DNA of 58,918 nucleotides, taken from NCBI GenBank assembly GCA_041488155.1, contig JBGPOS010000018.1, forward strand, positions 1 through 58,918, in the 5' to 3' direction. The stretch comes from JBGPOS01 sp041488155 (GTDB taxonomy: Bacteria > Chloroflexota > Dehalococcoidia > Tepidiformales > Tepidiformaceae). The notes under the pieces were generated by a model. It was not told the origin of the DNA. It saw only the letters and a list, made by a program, of their open reading frames with translations, and made no database searches. A program made the position numbers and the translations under genes. This document shows positions 42,290 to 49,885 of the stretch, one piece after another (positions within the stretch are counted from its first letter, which is position 1; every line of letters begins with the position of its first letter).

Positions 42290-42799
42290 TTGCCGCGTCC
42301 GTTCTGATTCGCGATGTGGCGCGTGAAGGCGGGAGTTTACAATCCGCCCCGATACTTCTATCGGAAGTCGCCACAAAATCCAGCTAACGAACATCTGCAG
42401 CCTTCGACCAGGCTGTCCCGGACCACCTCGGAGTCGCTGCCGTAGAGCTTCGTGACCGTCGTGCCGTTGGGTGCGCCGAAGCGTGCCTTGAAAGCGTTCG
42501 CGTCCCGTCAGACCAATGGATTCGAGATCCTGAGATCAGACCATTGGATTCCGACTGAGGACAAGAGGCCCGGGCCAATTACCGTCGCTTCGAGGACCCG
42601 AGGGAGGGCCTGGCATTCGGCTGGAGGACGGGCGGCTGTTCTAAGAGTCCTCCTCCGCAGCCAAGGGGGTGATGGGCGGGATCGGCGCAAATGGCTGGAG
42701 ATGGTGGTCGCTTGCGAGCGAGGAGCCGAGAGGTTCGTCGAGCTGCCCGCCCGCGCGGGCGTGAACCCGAGCAAGCCTACCACGCCCGTTCGCTTCGCA
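42290..42799 (+). other. 510-bp stretch with no convincing gene
   Basis: Only weak frames. About 42384-42495 on the minus strand encodes NAFKARFGAPNGTTVTKLYG and a further dozen residues ending near 42380 with plausible codon use, perhaps the tail of a lost gene; an in-frame stop lies just upstream. The DNA from about 42640 to 42790 has some coding bias on the plus strand but no start or family. Confidence 0.35.
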
Positions 42800-43168
42800 A
42801 GCTACCGAACCAGAAGGGGAACCCCGAAGGCCAATCGCGGTGGTATTGCTCGGCTTGCCAACGAGCCTTCAAGGCCGCCGCATCGCCTGCCGCTTTCCCG
42901 ATGTACCGACCGCGCCGCCCTTGGTAGTTCGGTGAGCGACCGGCCGACCGTGGCGATCGACTTGGGGGGCCGGCCTCGGACGCGGTGTGTCTTTTCCCGA
43001 GCGAGGGGAGTAGCATGGCGCGCCCACAGACACAGTACGAAGATTTACCTAAACGCCCTTTAGGAGGAGATTCTCGTGGCAGTTATCGATGAGTTCCTCA
43101 CCGCGAACGCGCGTTAAGCCGCCTCGTTCGGGAAGAGAGGCTTGGCCATGCCACCCGCCAGAAAGACG
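42800..43168 (+). repeat. duplicated segment, copy A
   Basis: Matches copy B (49514-49885) closely along its whole length, with a few small indels. It includes GCGGTGGTA, the GGTGAGCGACCGG region, CGCGGTGTGTCTTTTC, ATGGCGCGCCC and the ribosome-binding site plus first 31 codons of the carbonic anhydrase gene. Here the match stops abruptly at 43168 (GAAAGACG) where aldo/keto reductase sequence begins. Copy A has the disrupted gene, B the intact one. Confidence 0.85.
43076..43168 (+). pseudogene. carbonic anhydrase N-terminal remnant
   Basis: From GTG 43076 (AGGAGGAGATTCTC upstream) the reading VAVIDEFLTANAR matches the intact protein at 49793, then hits TAA at 43115-43117 where the intact copy has GGC TAT. 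Similarity continues past the stop (AASFGKRGLAMPPARKT) to 43168 and then ends. Metal-binding residues are all lost. A dead copy made by duplication. Confidence 0.8.
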
Positions 43169-43172
43169 TGCG

Positions 43173-43346
43173 ATCCCGAAGTCGACCAAGGCCGTCCGCA
43201 TCGCCGAGAACTTCGATGTCTTTGACTTCGATCTCACCGCCGACGAGATCGCAGCAGTCGACGCGCTCGACACCGGAGTGCGCAGCGGACCGGAACCGGA
43301 CAGCATCACCCTCGAAGCGTTCGGCCGGGCCATCCCCGAGGCGTGA
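43173..43346 (+). pseudogene. aldo/keto reductase C-terminal remnant
   Basis: IPKSTKAVRIAENFDVFDF then LTADEIAAVDALDTG and the closing PEPDSITLEAFGRAIPEA are the last about 57 residues of an aldo/keto reductase (2,5-diketo-gluconate reductase-like), where IPKS and the R-I-x-E-N segment bind NADP. The rest of the barrel is missing. It joins the carbonic anhydrase fragment at about 43169-43172, so the present ORF from 43089 is an artefact of the fusion. Confidence 0.82.
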
Positions 43347-43413
43347 GACTGGCTCCTGTTGGTGATCGCCGTTGCATGTATGAAGTACGGTTCCTCACGG
43401 CGAAAATCGTGCG

Positions 43414-43932
43414 CTACACATTGGGCTGGCCTTGGCTGGAGTTCGCCATCAATAGCCAGGCTCCTGACACCAGGAAGCCGAAGAATGCGACCATACCGAT
43501 GGCCGCCGCGTACAGCCCCCAGATTTCGCCGAAGAACAGGGCAGCTGACCCTATCACTTGAACGATGTGGCACGTCGTCCCTGGGACCAGCCTCGCCCAG
43601 CTGAGACCTGCGGCGCTATTGCCGGTCCGCAGAGCCTGAATGTACCCGCCGACGTAGATCGCGCCGTTAGCAACGGAGACAACGAACCACTCTATTCCGA
43701 TCGTCGTGGTGTCCTGGTCTCCCATGAGAGCAAGCGCGCAGATCATGAAGACAGCGGTGAATCCCACGAGGGATCCAACCGCACGAGAGCGATGCGTGGA
43801 ATCGCTGAGGACGTTCCTTACGTTGATCGACAGCGCCACGAAAACGAGGCCCGCCAACGCAGCCGCGCCGCCGCCCACCATGAGAAAGAAGTCGTGCCAC
43901 TGCTCCGGTCTGTAAACGTCGGCGACTAGCAT
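43414..43932 (-). CDS. hypothetical integral membrane protein
   Basis: 172 residues with about five membrane helices: WHDFFLMVGGGAAALAGLVFVALSI, VGSLVGFTAVFMICALALMG, WFVVSVANGAIYVGGYI, CHIVQVIGSAALFFGEI and YAAAIGMVAFFGFLVSGAWLL. The opening, an aromatic W-x-x-F-F followed by GGAAAALAGLVFVALSIN, is shared by a widespread family of uncharacterised small bacterial membrane proteins. Function unknown. Single gene; its start (ATG 43932) has no strong ribosome-binding site. Confidence 0.7.
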   Translation of the reverse strand: MLVADVYRPEQWHDFFLMVGGGAAALAGLVFVALSINVRNVLSDSTHRSRAVGSLVGFTAVFMICALALMGDQDTTTIGIEWFVVSVANGAIYVGGYIQALRTGNSAAGLSWARLVPGTTCHIVQVIGSAALFFGEIWGLYAAAIGMVAFFGFLVSGAWLLMANSSQGQPNV

Positions 43933-44264
43933 TGGCGGGCAATCTTACAGCCGCATGCGCTACAACGAGCGTCGCCTGAGGAGGAGTCGCGTTGGAAGGG
44001 CGCCGCCAGAGACTTCAGGCTGACGTCGGGAACCTCCGCTTGTAACCGCAGCCAGTTGGAGGTGATGCCGTCTATGAGGGGGCTGGCTACAGTCTGATAC
44101 AGTCCCATGGTTGCCCCAAAACGAGGCGACGATGGGACTCGTTTTCTGCCTGACGGCGCGGTTTGACGGCGTGGATTCTGCCCGGCGACAGAGGCTCGCC
44201 GCCTCCAAAATGCGGCCTTTGGAGCCTTTGGTCGGGGTTCGAACCGTTTGGCCCCGATTGCCGC
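43933..44264 (+). other. 332-bp stretch with no convincing gene
   Basis: Both strands give only short frames with shadow-like residues. No terminator, tRNA or recognisable RNA motif seen. It contains a CTGATACAGTC-type sequence resembling one near 41080 (CTGATACAGCG), which may be chance. Confidence 0.4.
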
Positions 44265-44540
44265 TTACCAGTGGAGCAAGAAAACGGGTGCCATCGCGGC
44301 TATTGCAGTGCCGCCCTGCAGGGCTAAGACCAGCGCGTATTTTGGTGAGTGCGGCAACCACCTAATCGCGAAGAACAAGACGATAGGCATCTGCGCAGCC
44401 ATGAGGAGCTGCCAGATGTGGGCAGCTGCGCCCTCATCTGCCTGGGGCGCGGGACCGTGCAAAGCGAGGTAAGTCAACACCGTCGCGAGGGCGCCGAGGG
44501 ACATCATGATGGGAACGAAGGCGCTCGGATGTTTCAGCAT
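44265..44540 (-). CDS. small hypothetical membrane protein
   Basis: 91 residues from ATG 44540. Three hydrophobic stretches: FVPIMMSLGALATVLTYLALHG, HIWQLLMAAQMPIVLFFAIRWL and YALVLALQGGTAIAAMAPVFLL. The conserved-looking QADEGAAAHIWQLLMAAQ loop suggests a real family of small membrane proteins found in many proteobacteria and actinobacteria, function unknown. Isolated in the accessory region. Confidence 0.65.
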   Translation of the reverse strand: MLKHPSAFVPIMMSLGALATVLTYLALHGPAPQADEGAAAHIWQLLMAAQMPIVLFFAIRWLPHSPKYALVLALQGGTAIAAMAPVFLLHW

Positions 44541-44618
44541 GGTTAAGGCTTCAACCCGTTCGCCTGGCGAAGGGCGGCGAGGACGTTTCCGGGCGGTCGA
44601 AGCTCATGCGGATCCGGT

Positions 44619-45269
44619 TCACGAGCCGTCCAACAGATCCCGGTCCTCCATCTCCCACGCGTGGTCGAGCAGGTGGTACGCGCAACGCCGGATCACGAAC
44701 TGGACAGTCCACGTTCGCGCCGATGCGCCCCGGGCGTTGTACTCGCTAATCGCCCTGCAGAACGCCTCGCGGTGGGCGCGAAGATCGTCGGGGTTCTGCC
44801 AGGCGTCGGGCGGCGTGATCACACCGACCTTCTTCGCGAACTCGTGGATCTCGGCCCCGTTTGTGTGCTGGACGATCCTGCCTCTATCGCGTCCTCCTCC
44901 GCGCGGACCTTTCTTCAGCTCTGCCGAGACGCGTGTGGCGACGCCATCGAAGTAGGCCCAGCAGGCGCGGAGCACGGCGATCTTCCGTTCGCACGCGGCG
45001 CGATTCATCTGCTCCTGTTCGGGCCCAGCCGACCTGGCCGAAACCCCGTGGAAGTCGGTCGTGCCGGTGCCCTCAAGCCGCTCGACAACGGCCAGCTCGC
45101 CGGTCGCGCCGAACTCGTTGTCGAGGCCGGCCAGCGCCGCCACCTTCGCGTATCGCGGGTGGTAGGTGGCGAGAACCCGGAGCGAGTCCTCCTCGGACTT
45201 TCCGCTCCTGTCCCAGCCGGGCCAGTCGAACGCCGAGGCGACAACCTTCTGCTTGCCCATCTCGATCAT
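44619..45269 (-). CDS. conserved hypothetical protein (DinB-like tail)
   Basis: 216 residues from ATG 45269; upstream GTGs (for example the one before SIRVMIEMGKQ) would add a few residues and the start is open. It opens with MGKQKVVASAFDWPGW, a pattern I have seen in uncharacterised proteins with E-x-G-x-x-x-V-x-A-x-x-D-W-P-G-W starts, and ends VIRRCAYHLLDHAWEMEDR, like the metal-binding His end of DinB/YfiT-type four-helix proteins. Enzyme activity unknown. Confidence 0.6.
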   Translation of the reverse strand: MIEMGKQKVVASAFDWPGWDRSGKSEEDSLRVLATYHPRYAKVAALAGLDNEFGATGELAVVERLEGTGTTDFHGVSARSAGPEQEQMNRAACERKIAVLRACWAYFDGVATRVSAELKKGPRGGGRDRGRIVQHTNGAEIHEFAKKVGVITPPDAWQNPDDLRAHREAFCRAISEYNARGASARTWTVQFVIRRCAYHLLDHAWEMEDRDLLDGS

Positions 45270-45604
45270 CACGCGGATTGAGTCGCCCACGAGCGCCACC
45301 TTGCGTCGACAACTTCTCGCGCATCGTGGCGTAAACTGCGGTCGGATCGCAACCGACGGAACAACCGTCGCGGCGCTTTGGAGAGCGTCGACAAGTGGCG
45401 CGGCGTTCGGCGCGATCTCGAGCACCGGAAGAGGGACAGCGAAGTAGGTTCGTCTTCCTCTACGAGAAACAGCGGGGACACGGAACCAAGCGGTCGGGAA
45501 TGATCTGGCCGGTGTCGACGGTCGGCCAGCACCGACCCCTTCCGGCGGACACTATTGCGGGATCGTGTGAAGTCGCCGCCGCTGAATCCAATCTGACAAT
45601 GGGG
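45270..45604 (+). other. 335-bp stretch with no convincing gene
   Basis: Only shadow-like frames on both strands. The minus-strand frame of the gene at 44619 stays open through part of it (to 45425), but the residues there are Arg/Pro-rich and unlike the rest of that protein. Nothing else recognised. Confidence 0.4.
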
Positions 45605-45847
45605 TCAGGTCCGAGCCACGCGTTCTTCCGCCCTCCTCAGGAGGTCCGACGGTCGGCTTCCCAATGCGGATGCCAGCGCCGCTATGGCGGAGAGCGATGG
45701 CGAGTTCAAGCCGCGTTCCACGAGCCCGACGTAGTTGCGGTGCAGGCTTGCGGCTTCGGCGAGTTGTTCCTGCGACAGGTGGGCGGCCGTGCGCAACTCT
45801 CGGAGTACTTCTCCGAACGCTGCCGCGAGGTGATCGCTGCGCTCCAT
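45605..45847 (-). CDS. XRE-family HTH regulator, controller-protein-like
   Basis: 80 residues, a single helix-turn-helix domain: FGEVLRELRTAAHLSQEQLA, then EAASLHRNYVGLVERGLNSPSL with the recognition helix, and LSAIAALASALGSRPSDLL. Size and sequence resemble the small C (controller) proteins of restriction-modification systems, which time nuclease expression. A divergent gene 136 nt away encodes a truncated HsdR-N-like fragment, so it may be a relic of such a locus. It probably binds the inverted repeat just upstream of its own start. Confidence 0.75.
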   Translation of the reverse strand: MERSDHLAAAFGEVLRELRTAAHLSQEQLAEAASLHRNYVGLVERGLNSPSLSAIAALASALGSRPSDLLRRAEERVART

Positions 45848-45861
45848 GGGCGGAGCGTGGG

Positions 45862-45876
45862 AGAGACTCCGTCTCT
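45862..45876 (-). promoter_or_regulatory. inverted repeat, candidate operator of the XRE regulator
   Basis: AGAGAC-TCC-GTCTCT, a perfect 6-bp inverted repeat with 3-bp spacer, centred 22 bp before the XRE start codon and in the region shared with the divergent gene. The position is right for autoregulation. Confidence 0.45.
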
Positions 45877-45982
45877 ACTGCTACACAGTATGTTGTGCTA
45901 ATGTCTCGGCGTCTTCCAGCGGATGTTCAGAGACCTGCTCATCTCGTCCATGAACCGAACCCTGGGACCTTGAGCCATCACA

Positions 45983-46282
45983 GTGTCGGACTCTTGGATC
46001 GCATTCCTAGCCCTCTGCCAACGACTCCAAGGTCTCTTTGGACGGAATTTCAACGAGGCTGAGACGCGGGTCTACTTGATCGACCCTGTTCTCGGGGCCC
46101 TCAGCTACGAAGGCCCGGACGACATCCGAATGGAAGTACCGCTGCCGGCGACCAAGGAGTTTATCGACTATGAGCTGCTGGTCGATGGCAACGCCCTGGT
46201 CATCGTCGAGGCCAAGGCCCTCAAGCAAGCCATTACCGACCAGGCTGCGGGACAGTGTGTGGGGTACGCCGTCATGTTGTAG
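45983..46282 (+). pseudogene. truncated HsdR-N-like nuclease domain
   Basis: 99 residues (GTG 45983). Reads FNEAETRVYLIDPVLGALSYE then KEFIDYELLVDGNALVIVEAKAL and ends QCVGYAVML. The D-Y...V-I-V-E-A-K pattern is the PD-(D/E)XK core of the N-terminal nuclease domain in type I restriction R subunits and related proteins (Q-x-x-x-Y-A follows in the family). The protein should continue for hundreds of residues; instead the frame enters the repeated segment at 46274 and stops after two codons. Broken by that rearrangement. Confidence 0.72.
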
Positions 46283-46397
46283 TGCGCCGGTTCGCACATG
46301 AGGACATGCCGCGTCATACCGCTTCCAGTGACTGGGCAGTCCAGCGCAGCCATTCGAAACTCGACCATGATCCCGCCCGACTCAGGATAGTCCTCTT
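46274..46397 (+). repeat. 124-bp duplicated segment, copy 1
   Basis: Nearly identical to 48033-48156. Starts with ATGTTGTAGTGCGCC and includes, on the minus strand, the start region and first about 14 codons (MTRHVLMCEPAHYN) of a dimethylargininase-like gene. Here the coding match is cut at 46274 where the HsdR-N fragment ends. Confidence 0.85.
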
Positions 46398-46405
46398 GAA
46401 CTCTG

Positions 46406-46690
46406 CTATCGTTCCGGTGCGCCCGGGTGGAGCGACGCTCCGGGCGCGGGCTCCTCTTGCGGCTCGGCCGTCTCCCGTAACAGTTGCGCGAGCATGAGCA
46501 GCCCATGCCTGAGGTCTTGGCGGACCAGAGTCTCAGAGAGGCACATTCGGTGCGCAGCCTGCGCAACGGTCAGGCCGAGGCTGCGCACCAGCGTAATCGC
46601 AGTTCGTTGCTCCTCCGGCAGGCTCCATAGGGCCTGGTAGACGGCATCCTTCGCAGGAGGCTCGGGCTTTCGACCGTTCATTGCTTTCAT
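46406..46690 (-). CDS. sigma-70 region 4-like HTH protein
   Basis: 94 residues from ATG 46690, preceded by GGGAGACGGCGCG; the much longer open frame upstream is shadow sequence. The core AVYQALWSLPEEQRTAITLVRSLGLTVAQAAHRM then SETLVRQDLRHGLLMLAQLL is sigma region 4 / ECF-type: the L-P-E-E-Q-R turn followed by the helix-turn-helix. There is no region 2, so it is not a complete sigma factor; it could be an anti-sigma-like partner, a truncated ECF sigma or a stand-alone regulator. Confidence 0.65.
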   Translation of the reverse strand: MKAMNGRKPEPPAKDAVYQALWSLPEEQRTAITLVRSLGLTVAQAAHRMCLSETLVRQDLRHGLLMLAQLLRETAEPQEEPAPGASLHPGAPER

Positions 46691-46805
46691 CGCGCCGTCT
46701 CCCGGCTCTCCCGGCCACGTGGAGTGTGACAAGACTTCGCCGGTTCGTCTTGTCCTGCCGGGGCTCAGCGAACTTAGGTCCTGATACCCCGCACGAAGTT
46801 CGAGT

Positions 46806-46955
46806 CTAGGGTCGGCAGCTGCCTTCGAAGTTGCAGGCTGCGAAAGCCTGACTCTTCGCATCCTCACGACCGAGGGATCCGAGCCCGAAGGCGTCTTCGA
46901 CGGTGTGAAGCAGGCTGTAGTGGCTGTAACGGTTGGGGTCGACGGAATCCGTTGA
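46806..46955 (-). pseudogene. phosphoesterase (PF04185-like) C-terminal remnant
   Basis: About 47 residues containing DPNRYSHYSLLHTVEDAFGL and GSLGREDAKSQAF. The Y-x-H-Y-S-L-L-x-T-[IV]-E-[DE]-x-[FL]-G-L block is the conserved end of phospholipase C / acid phosphatase-type phosphoesterases. Upstream in the same frame the residues are unrelated, so only the tail remains. Confidence 0.65.
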
Positions 46956-47015
46956 TTCCCGTGTCGAAGCCAACCTGATACCAAGGGAAGTCCCGAGCGC
47001 TGTAGACTGCACCGG

Positions 47016-47474
47016 ATGGTACACAAACCAGAGAGGCAGGAACCTGATAGCAGGGAACCTGCAGTGCCGGAAACATCCGTCGGCGAGGTTTTCGGCCGGG
47101 CAGCGGCGCGATTGACGCGGGCGGCCCGCCGCGCAGGCAAGGATGCGCGCCCCGCAGCGCGGCGGCTGACCACCGACGGAGCGGCAGCAGCTCGACCTGC
47201 TGTGGAACGGACAGCCGAATTCTTGCGCGAACACGAAGACGCTCTGAAACAAGCCGGCATGGCTGGAATACGCCTTGTTGCTCCTCGCCTGGTACCGCCT
47301 GTCGCTCGACCCGTGGTCGCCATGCTGGCAAACCGATTAGCCGCGACACCCGAGGCAGCCCAACCATCCGCTGGAGAGAAAATGGCGGATGGCGTGGAGA
47401 CCAAGCGGGGCGATGCGGTCGATGATTATCACGGACGTGACCCAGGCACAAATGCCCGGCCATTGGTCTTCTAG
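47016..47474 (+). CDS. hypothetical Ala/Arg-rich protein
   Basis: 152 residues from ATG 47016. Rich in Ala, Arg and Pro, with long amphipathic stretches (VGEVFGRAAARLTRAARRAG, VERTAEFLREHEDALKQAG). A basic middle part and acidic end could suit a nucleic acid- or membrane-associated helical protein. No family recognised; compositional bias makes a shadow frame possible. Converges with the dimethylargininase-like gene, overlapping its stop. Confidence 0.45.
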   Translation: MVHKPERQEPDSREPAVPETSVGEVFGRAAARLTRAARRAGKDARPAARRLTTDGAAAARPAVERTAEFLREHEDALKQAGMAGIRLVAPRLVPPVARPVVAMLANRLAATPEAAQPSAGEKMADGVETKRGDAVDDYHGRDPGTNARPLVF

Positions 47475-48076
47475 TTCTCAGGGCGGAGTGGCCACGGGAG
47501 GGTGACGACCGCGCATCGCGAGCCCGGCTCCCAGTGCGTCAGGGTCGGCCGGCCGCCGCCCAACGGACAGAGACAGGTGTCGAGGTGGTAGAAGCGGGGG
47601 TCCGCCAGTTTCAGCCGGACGGTGAGTCTCCCGCGGATCTCGTCGAGGTGGTCGAGCGCACGGAACTCCGTCCGGAAGCGGTAGCCGGCCAGGACGGTAT
47701 CGCCCGTGTCGAGCACGTCTCCCTCGCCCTCCCAATAGTGTGGTGCGTGGATTGGGACCGTCTCATAGCCGGCGTCCTCGAACCAGCGGGTGAACAGTTC
47801 AGCTTCGGGTTGCCGCTCTGGAAATCGGAAGTTAGCCGGGATGAACCGTCTGCCAAGGACCACTCCCGCACTCGCCGTGAAGGTCATGTCAGGCAGCGCG
47901 TCGCCCTGTTGGACGAGCTCGACGCGCACCTCAAGCTGAGCGAGAAGCGTATGGAGCGCCGGCACTGCTCTAGGGCCAGGGGGCCCGTTGACGGCATTTG
48001 CTCTGTGCATCCACGGGTTGATTTCGTATGCGATGTTGTAGTGCGCCGGTTCGCACATGAGGATATGCCGCGTCAT
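47471..48076 (-). pseudogene. dimethylargininase/amidinotransferase-like gene with internal deletion
   Basis: 201 residues from ATG 48076. Begins MTRHILMCEPAHYNIAYEIN then PWM, the family opening; MTFTASAGVV, FRFPERQPEAELF and the FYHLDTCLCPL segment with the catalytic His follow. Normal members have about 70-80 more residues before the terminal G-G-S-x-x-C segment with the nucleophilic Cys. Here the text jumps from CPLGGGR to EPGSRCAVVTLPWP within 20 residues, which looks like an internal deletion that kept the Cys end, or a truncation with chance similarity. Probably inactive. Confidence 0.7.
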
Positions 48077-48156
48077 ACCGCTTCCAGTGACTGCGACGTC
48101 CTGCGCAGCCATTCGAGCTCGACCACGATCCCGCCCGAGTCAGGATAGCCCTCTTG
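48033..48156 (+). repeat. 124-bp duplicated segment, copy 2
   Basis: Partner of 46274-46397. In this copy the segment is continuous with the dimethylargininase-like gene on the minus strand, so this is the original context; it contains that gene's upstream region and first codons. Confidence 0.85.
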
Positions 48157-48463
48157 AACCCGGTCCAGGCGAGGTCTAGACGGCAACTAGACTCACTCCG
48201 ATGCTGTGGGGACACACGCCCGAATTCTGGTCGGCGCTGGGTACGCGGGTCGAGCGCTCGCGAGTACACCACCTTATCGGCGGTGCGCCACAGCTCCCGC
48301 GAAATCCTGGATGTACGAGGGCTGGCCGGCTGAGCTCTCCGCTCGCTCCCACGAGCCTACGAACGGGTAGCGCTCGGCGAGTGGCGCGCTGGTGAGATGA
48401 GGACGCGCCTCGCCAGTCCACCGGCGAGGCGCGTCGTTAGGCACGTGGCGTACGGCCTCCAGA
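48157..48463 (+). other. 307-bp stretch without a gene, holding a strong hairpin
   Basis: No convincing ORF on either strand. Its right end carries a perfect 13-bp inverted repeat (listed separately). The rest has no recognisable motif. Confidence 0.45.
48402..48435 (-). terminator. strong hairpin after the ABM-like gene
   Basis: GACGCGCCTCGCC (48402-48414) pairs perfectly with GGCGAGGCGCGTC (48423-48435) around an 8-nt loop, 28 bases after the ABM gene stop on the minus strand. There is no U-run, so it may act as a U-less terminator or an mRNA 3'-end stabiliser. Confidence 0.55.
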
Positions 48464-48733
48464 TCAAGCCTTGCTGGCGAACCAGATCGTCGGTGCCCCC
48501 GCCACACCGGCGTTCTGCATGGCCGTCTTCAGTTCGGCGCTGCCGGCGAACGCTTGGGCGGCCTCCACGGATCCGAATTCGTGGGTGACGGTGATGTCGT
48601 TCGGGTTGTCGGCGGCGCGGAAGACGGCCTCGGCGGTGACGCCCATCCGCTTCTGGGTGGGGCCGAGGTCGTCGTAGACCTGCTTCCATTTCCCGAAGTC
48701 GGTGACGTTGTGACGGATGAACATGGTTGCCAT
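48464..48733 (-). CDS. ABM/dimeric alpha-beta barrel-like small protein
   Basis: 89 residues from ATG 48733 with AGGAG five bases upstream; the frame stays open to 48793. MATMFIRHNVTDFGKWKQVYDDL is the first strand-helix of the antibiotic-biosynthesis-monooxygenase / dimeric barrel type, then EAVFRAADNPNDITVTHEFGSVEAAQAF, then GAPTIWFASKA. Such proteins are monooxygenases, heme-binding or structural dimers; no specific substrate visible. Divergent from a MarR gene, so MarR may control it. Confidence 0.7.
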   Translation of the reverse strand: MATMFIRHNVTDFGKWKQVYDDLGPTQKRMGVTAEAVFRAADNPNDITVTHEFGSVEAAQAFAGSAELKTAMQNAGVAGAPTIWFASKA

Positions 48734-48875
48734 TGGAGCTCCTCCGGTGGGCTTGGGCTTGCCTGCGAACCGCTGACGAGCCCAGCGGCGCATTCTGTCA
48801 CGTCAATCTATGTTGTGTCAACTACTGTTCAGTGTGTTATTGCCCAGACTTGCTGTGCCGAGTAACATATCTGCC

Positions 48876-49322
48876 GTGACGAGCGACGCCCGACCCGATC
48901 CCAGGTGGTTCGATGCCTGGCGGGGCATCATCTTCGCCAACGCGAAGGTGTTCCGGGCGGTGGAGCCGAAACTCGAGGAGCATTCCGGTATTTCGCTGGT
49001 CTTCCTGGACGTGCTTAGCCGTCTTAACGACGCGCCGGGGGGCAGCCTGCGCATGCAGGAGCTGCAAGACCGATCGCTCTTCACACACAGCGGGATGACC
49101 CGCGTCGTGGACCGCATCGAGGCCGCCGGATTGGTGCGACGGGAGGCGGTGCCCGGGGATCGCCGGGGTGTTTCGGTGGTGATCACGCCCGAAGGTGCCC
49201 GCCTCTACTCGGAGGCGATCGAACGCCACAAGGCGGACCTGGAGCGCGACTTTGCGAGCCGTCTGACGCCGGCCCAGATCGAGGCGGTTGCCGAAGCGCT
49301 CTCTCAGTTCTGGCGGGAGTAA
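48876..49322 (+). CDS. MarR-family transcriptional regulator
   Basis: 148 residues from GTG 48876. Winged helix: FLDVLSRLNDAPGGSLRMQEL, recognition helix region SLFTHSGMTRVVDRIEAAGLVRR, and wing EAVPGDRRGVSVVITPEGARL, the classic MarR D-x-R-[GS] wing. C-terminal dimer helix after it. Lies divergently from the ABM-like gene with 142 bp between start codons; GTTG-TGT-CAAC in that gap (about 48812-48821) is a candidate site. Ligand unknown. Confidence 0.88.
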   Translation: MTSDARPDPRWFDAWRGIIFANAKVFRAVEPKLEEHSGISLVFLDVLSRLNDAPGGSLRMQELQDRSLFTHSGMTRVVDRIEAAGLVRREAVPGDRRGVSVVITPEGARLYSEAIERHKADLERDFASRLTPAQIEAVAEALSQFWRE

Positions 49323-49513
49323 ACGCGCCGAAGGGAGCCGACAGCACCTCGTCTCGCCGACGAGGAGACCGAAGTCCTTGCCAGTCTTCACGCGTCACCG
49401 AACGCACGTTGCCGTCGGAGGGCGGTTTGACCGGCGATCTATGGCGTTGATTCGGGTTTGGCGGGGGCCGACCGTCCGGGCGGGACTCGCGGGGTGCGCC
49501 GCCAGGTAAGTTC

Positions 49514-49885
49514 AGCTGTCGAACCAGAAGGAGAGTCGCCGAAGGCCAATCGCGGTGGTACTGCTCGGCTTGTCAGCGAGCCTCCATAGCCGCCGCACCG
49601 GCTGCCGCTATCTCGAGGTACCGACGGCGCCGCGCCTTCGGTCGTTCGGTGAGCGACCGGTCGACTGTGCCGATCGATTCGGGGCGGCCGACCCGGACGC
49701 GGTGTGTCTTTTCGCGAGCAAGGGGAGTACCATGGCGCGCCCGCAGACACAGCACGAAGATTCACCTAAACGCCTCTAAGGAGAAGATTCTCGTGGCAGT
49801 TATCGATGAGTTCCTCGCCGCGAACGCCGGCTATGCCGCCTCGTTCGGGAAGGGAGGCCTGGCCATGCCACCCGCCAGAAAGACG
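49514..49885 (+). repeat. duplicated segment, copy B
   Basis: Partner of 42800-43168. Contains the DNA upstream of the carbonic anhydrase gene and its first 31 codons, continuous with the intact gene. The duplicated upstream part has open frames with a Cys-x-x-Cys peptide (CSACQRA) but no clear protein. Confidence 0.85.
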
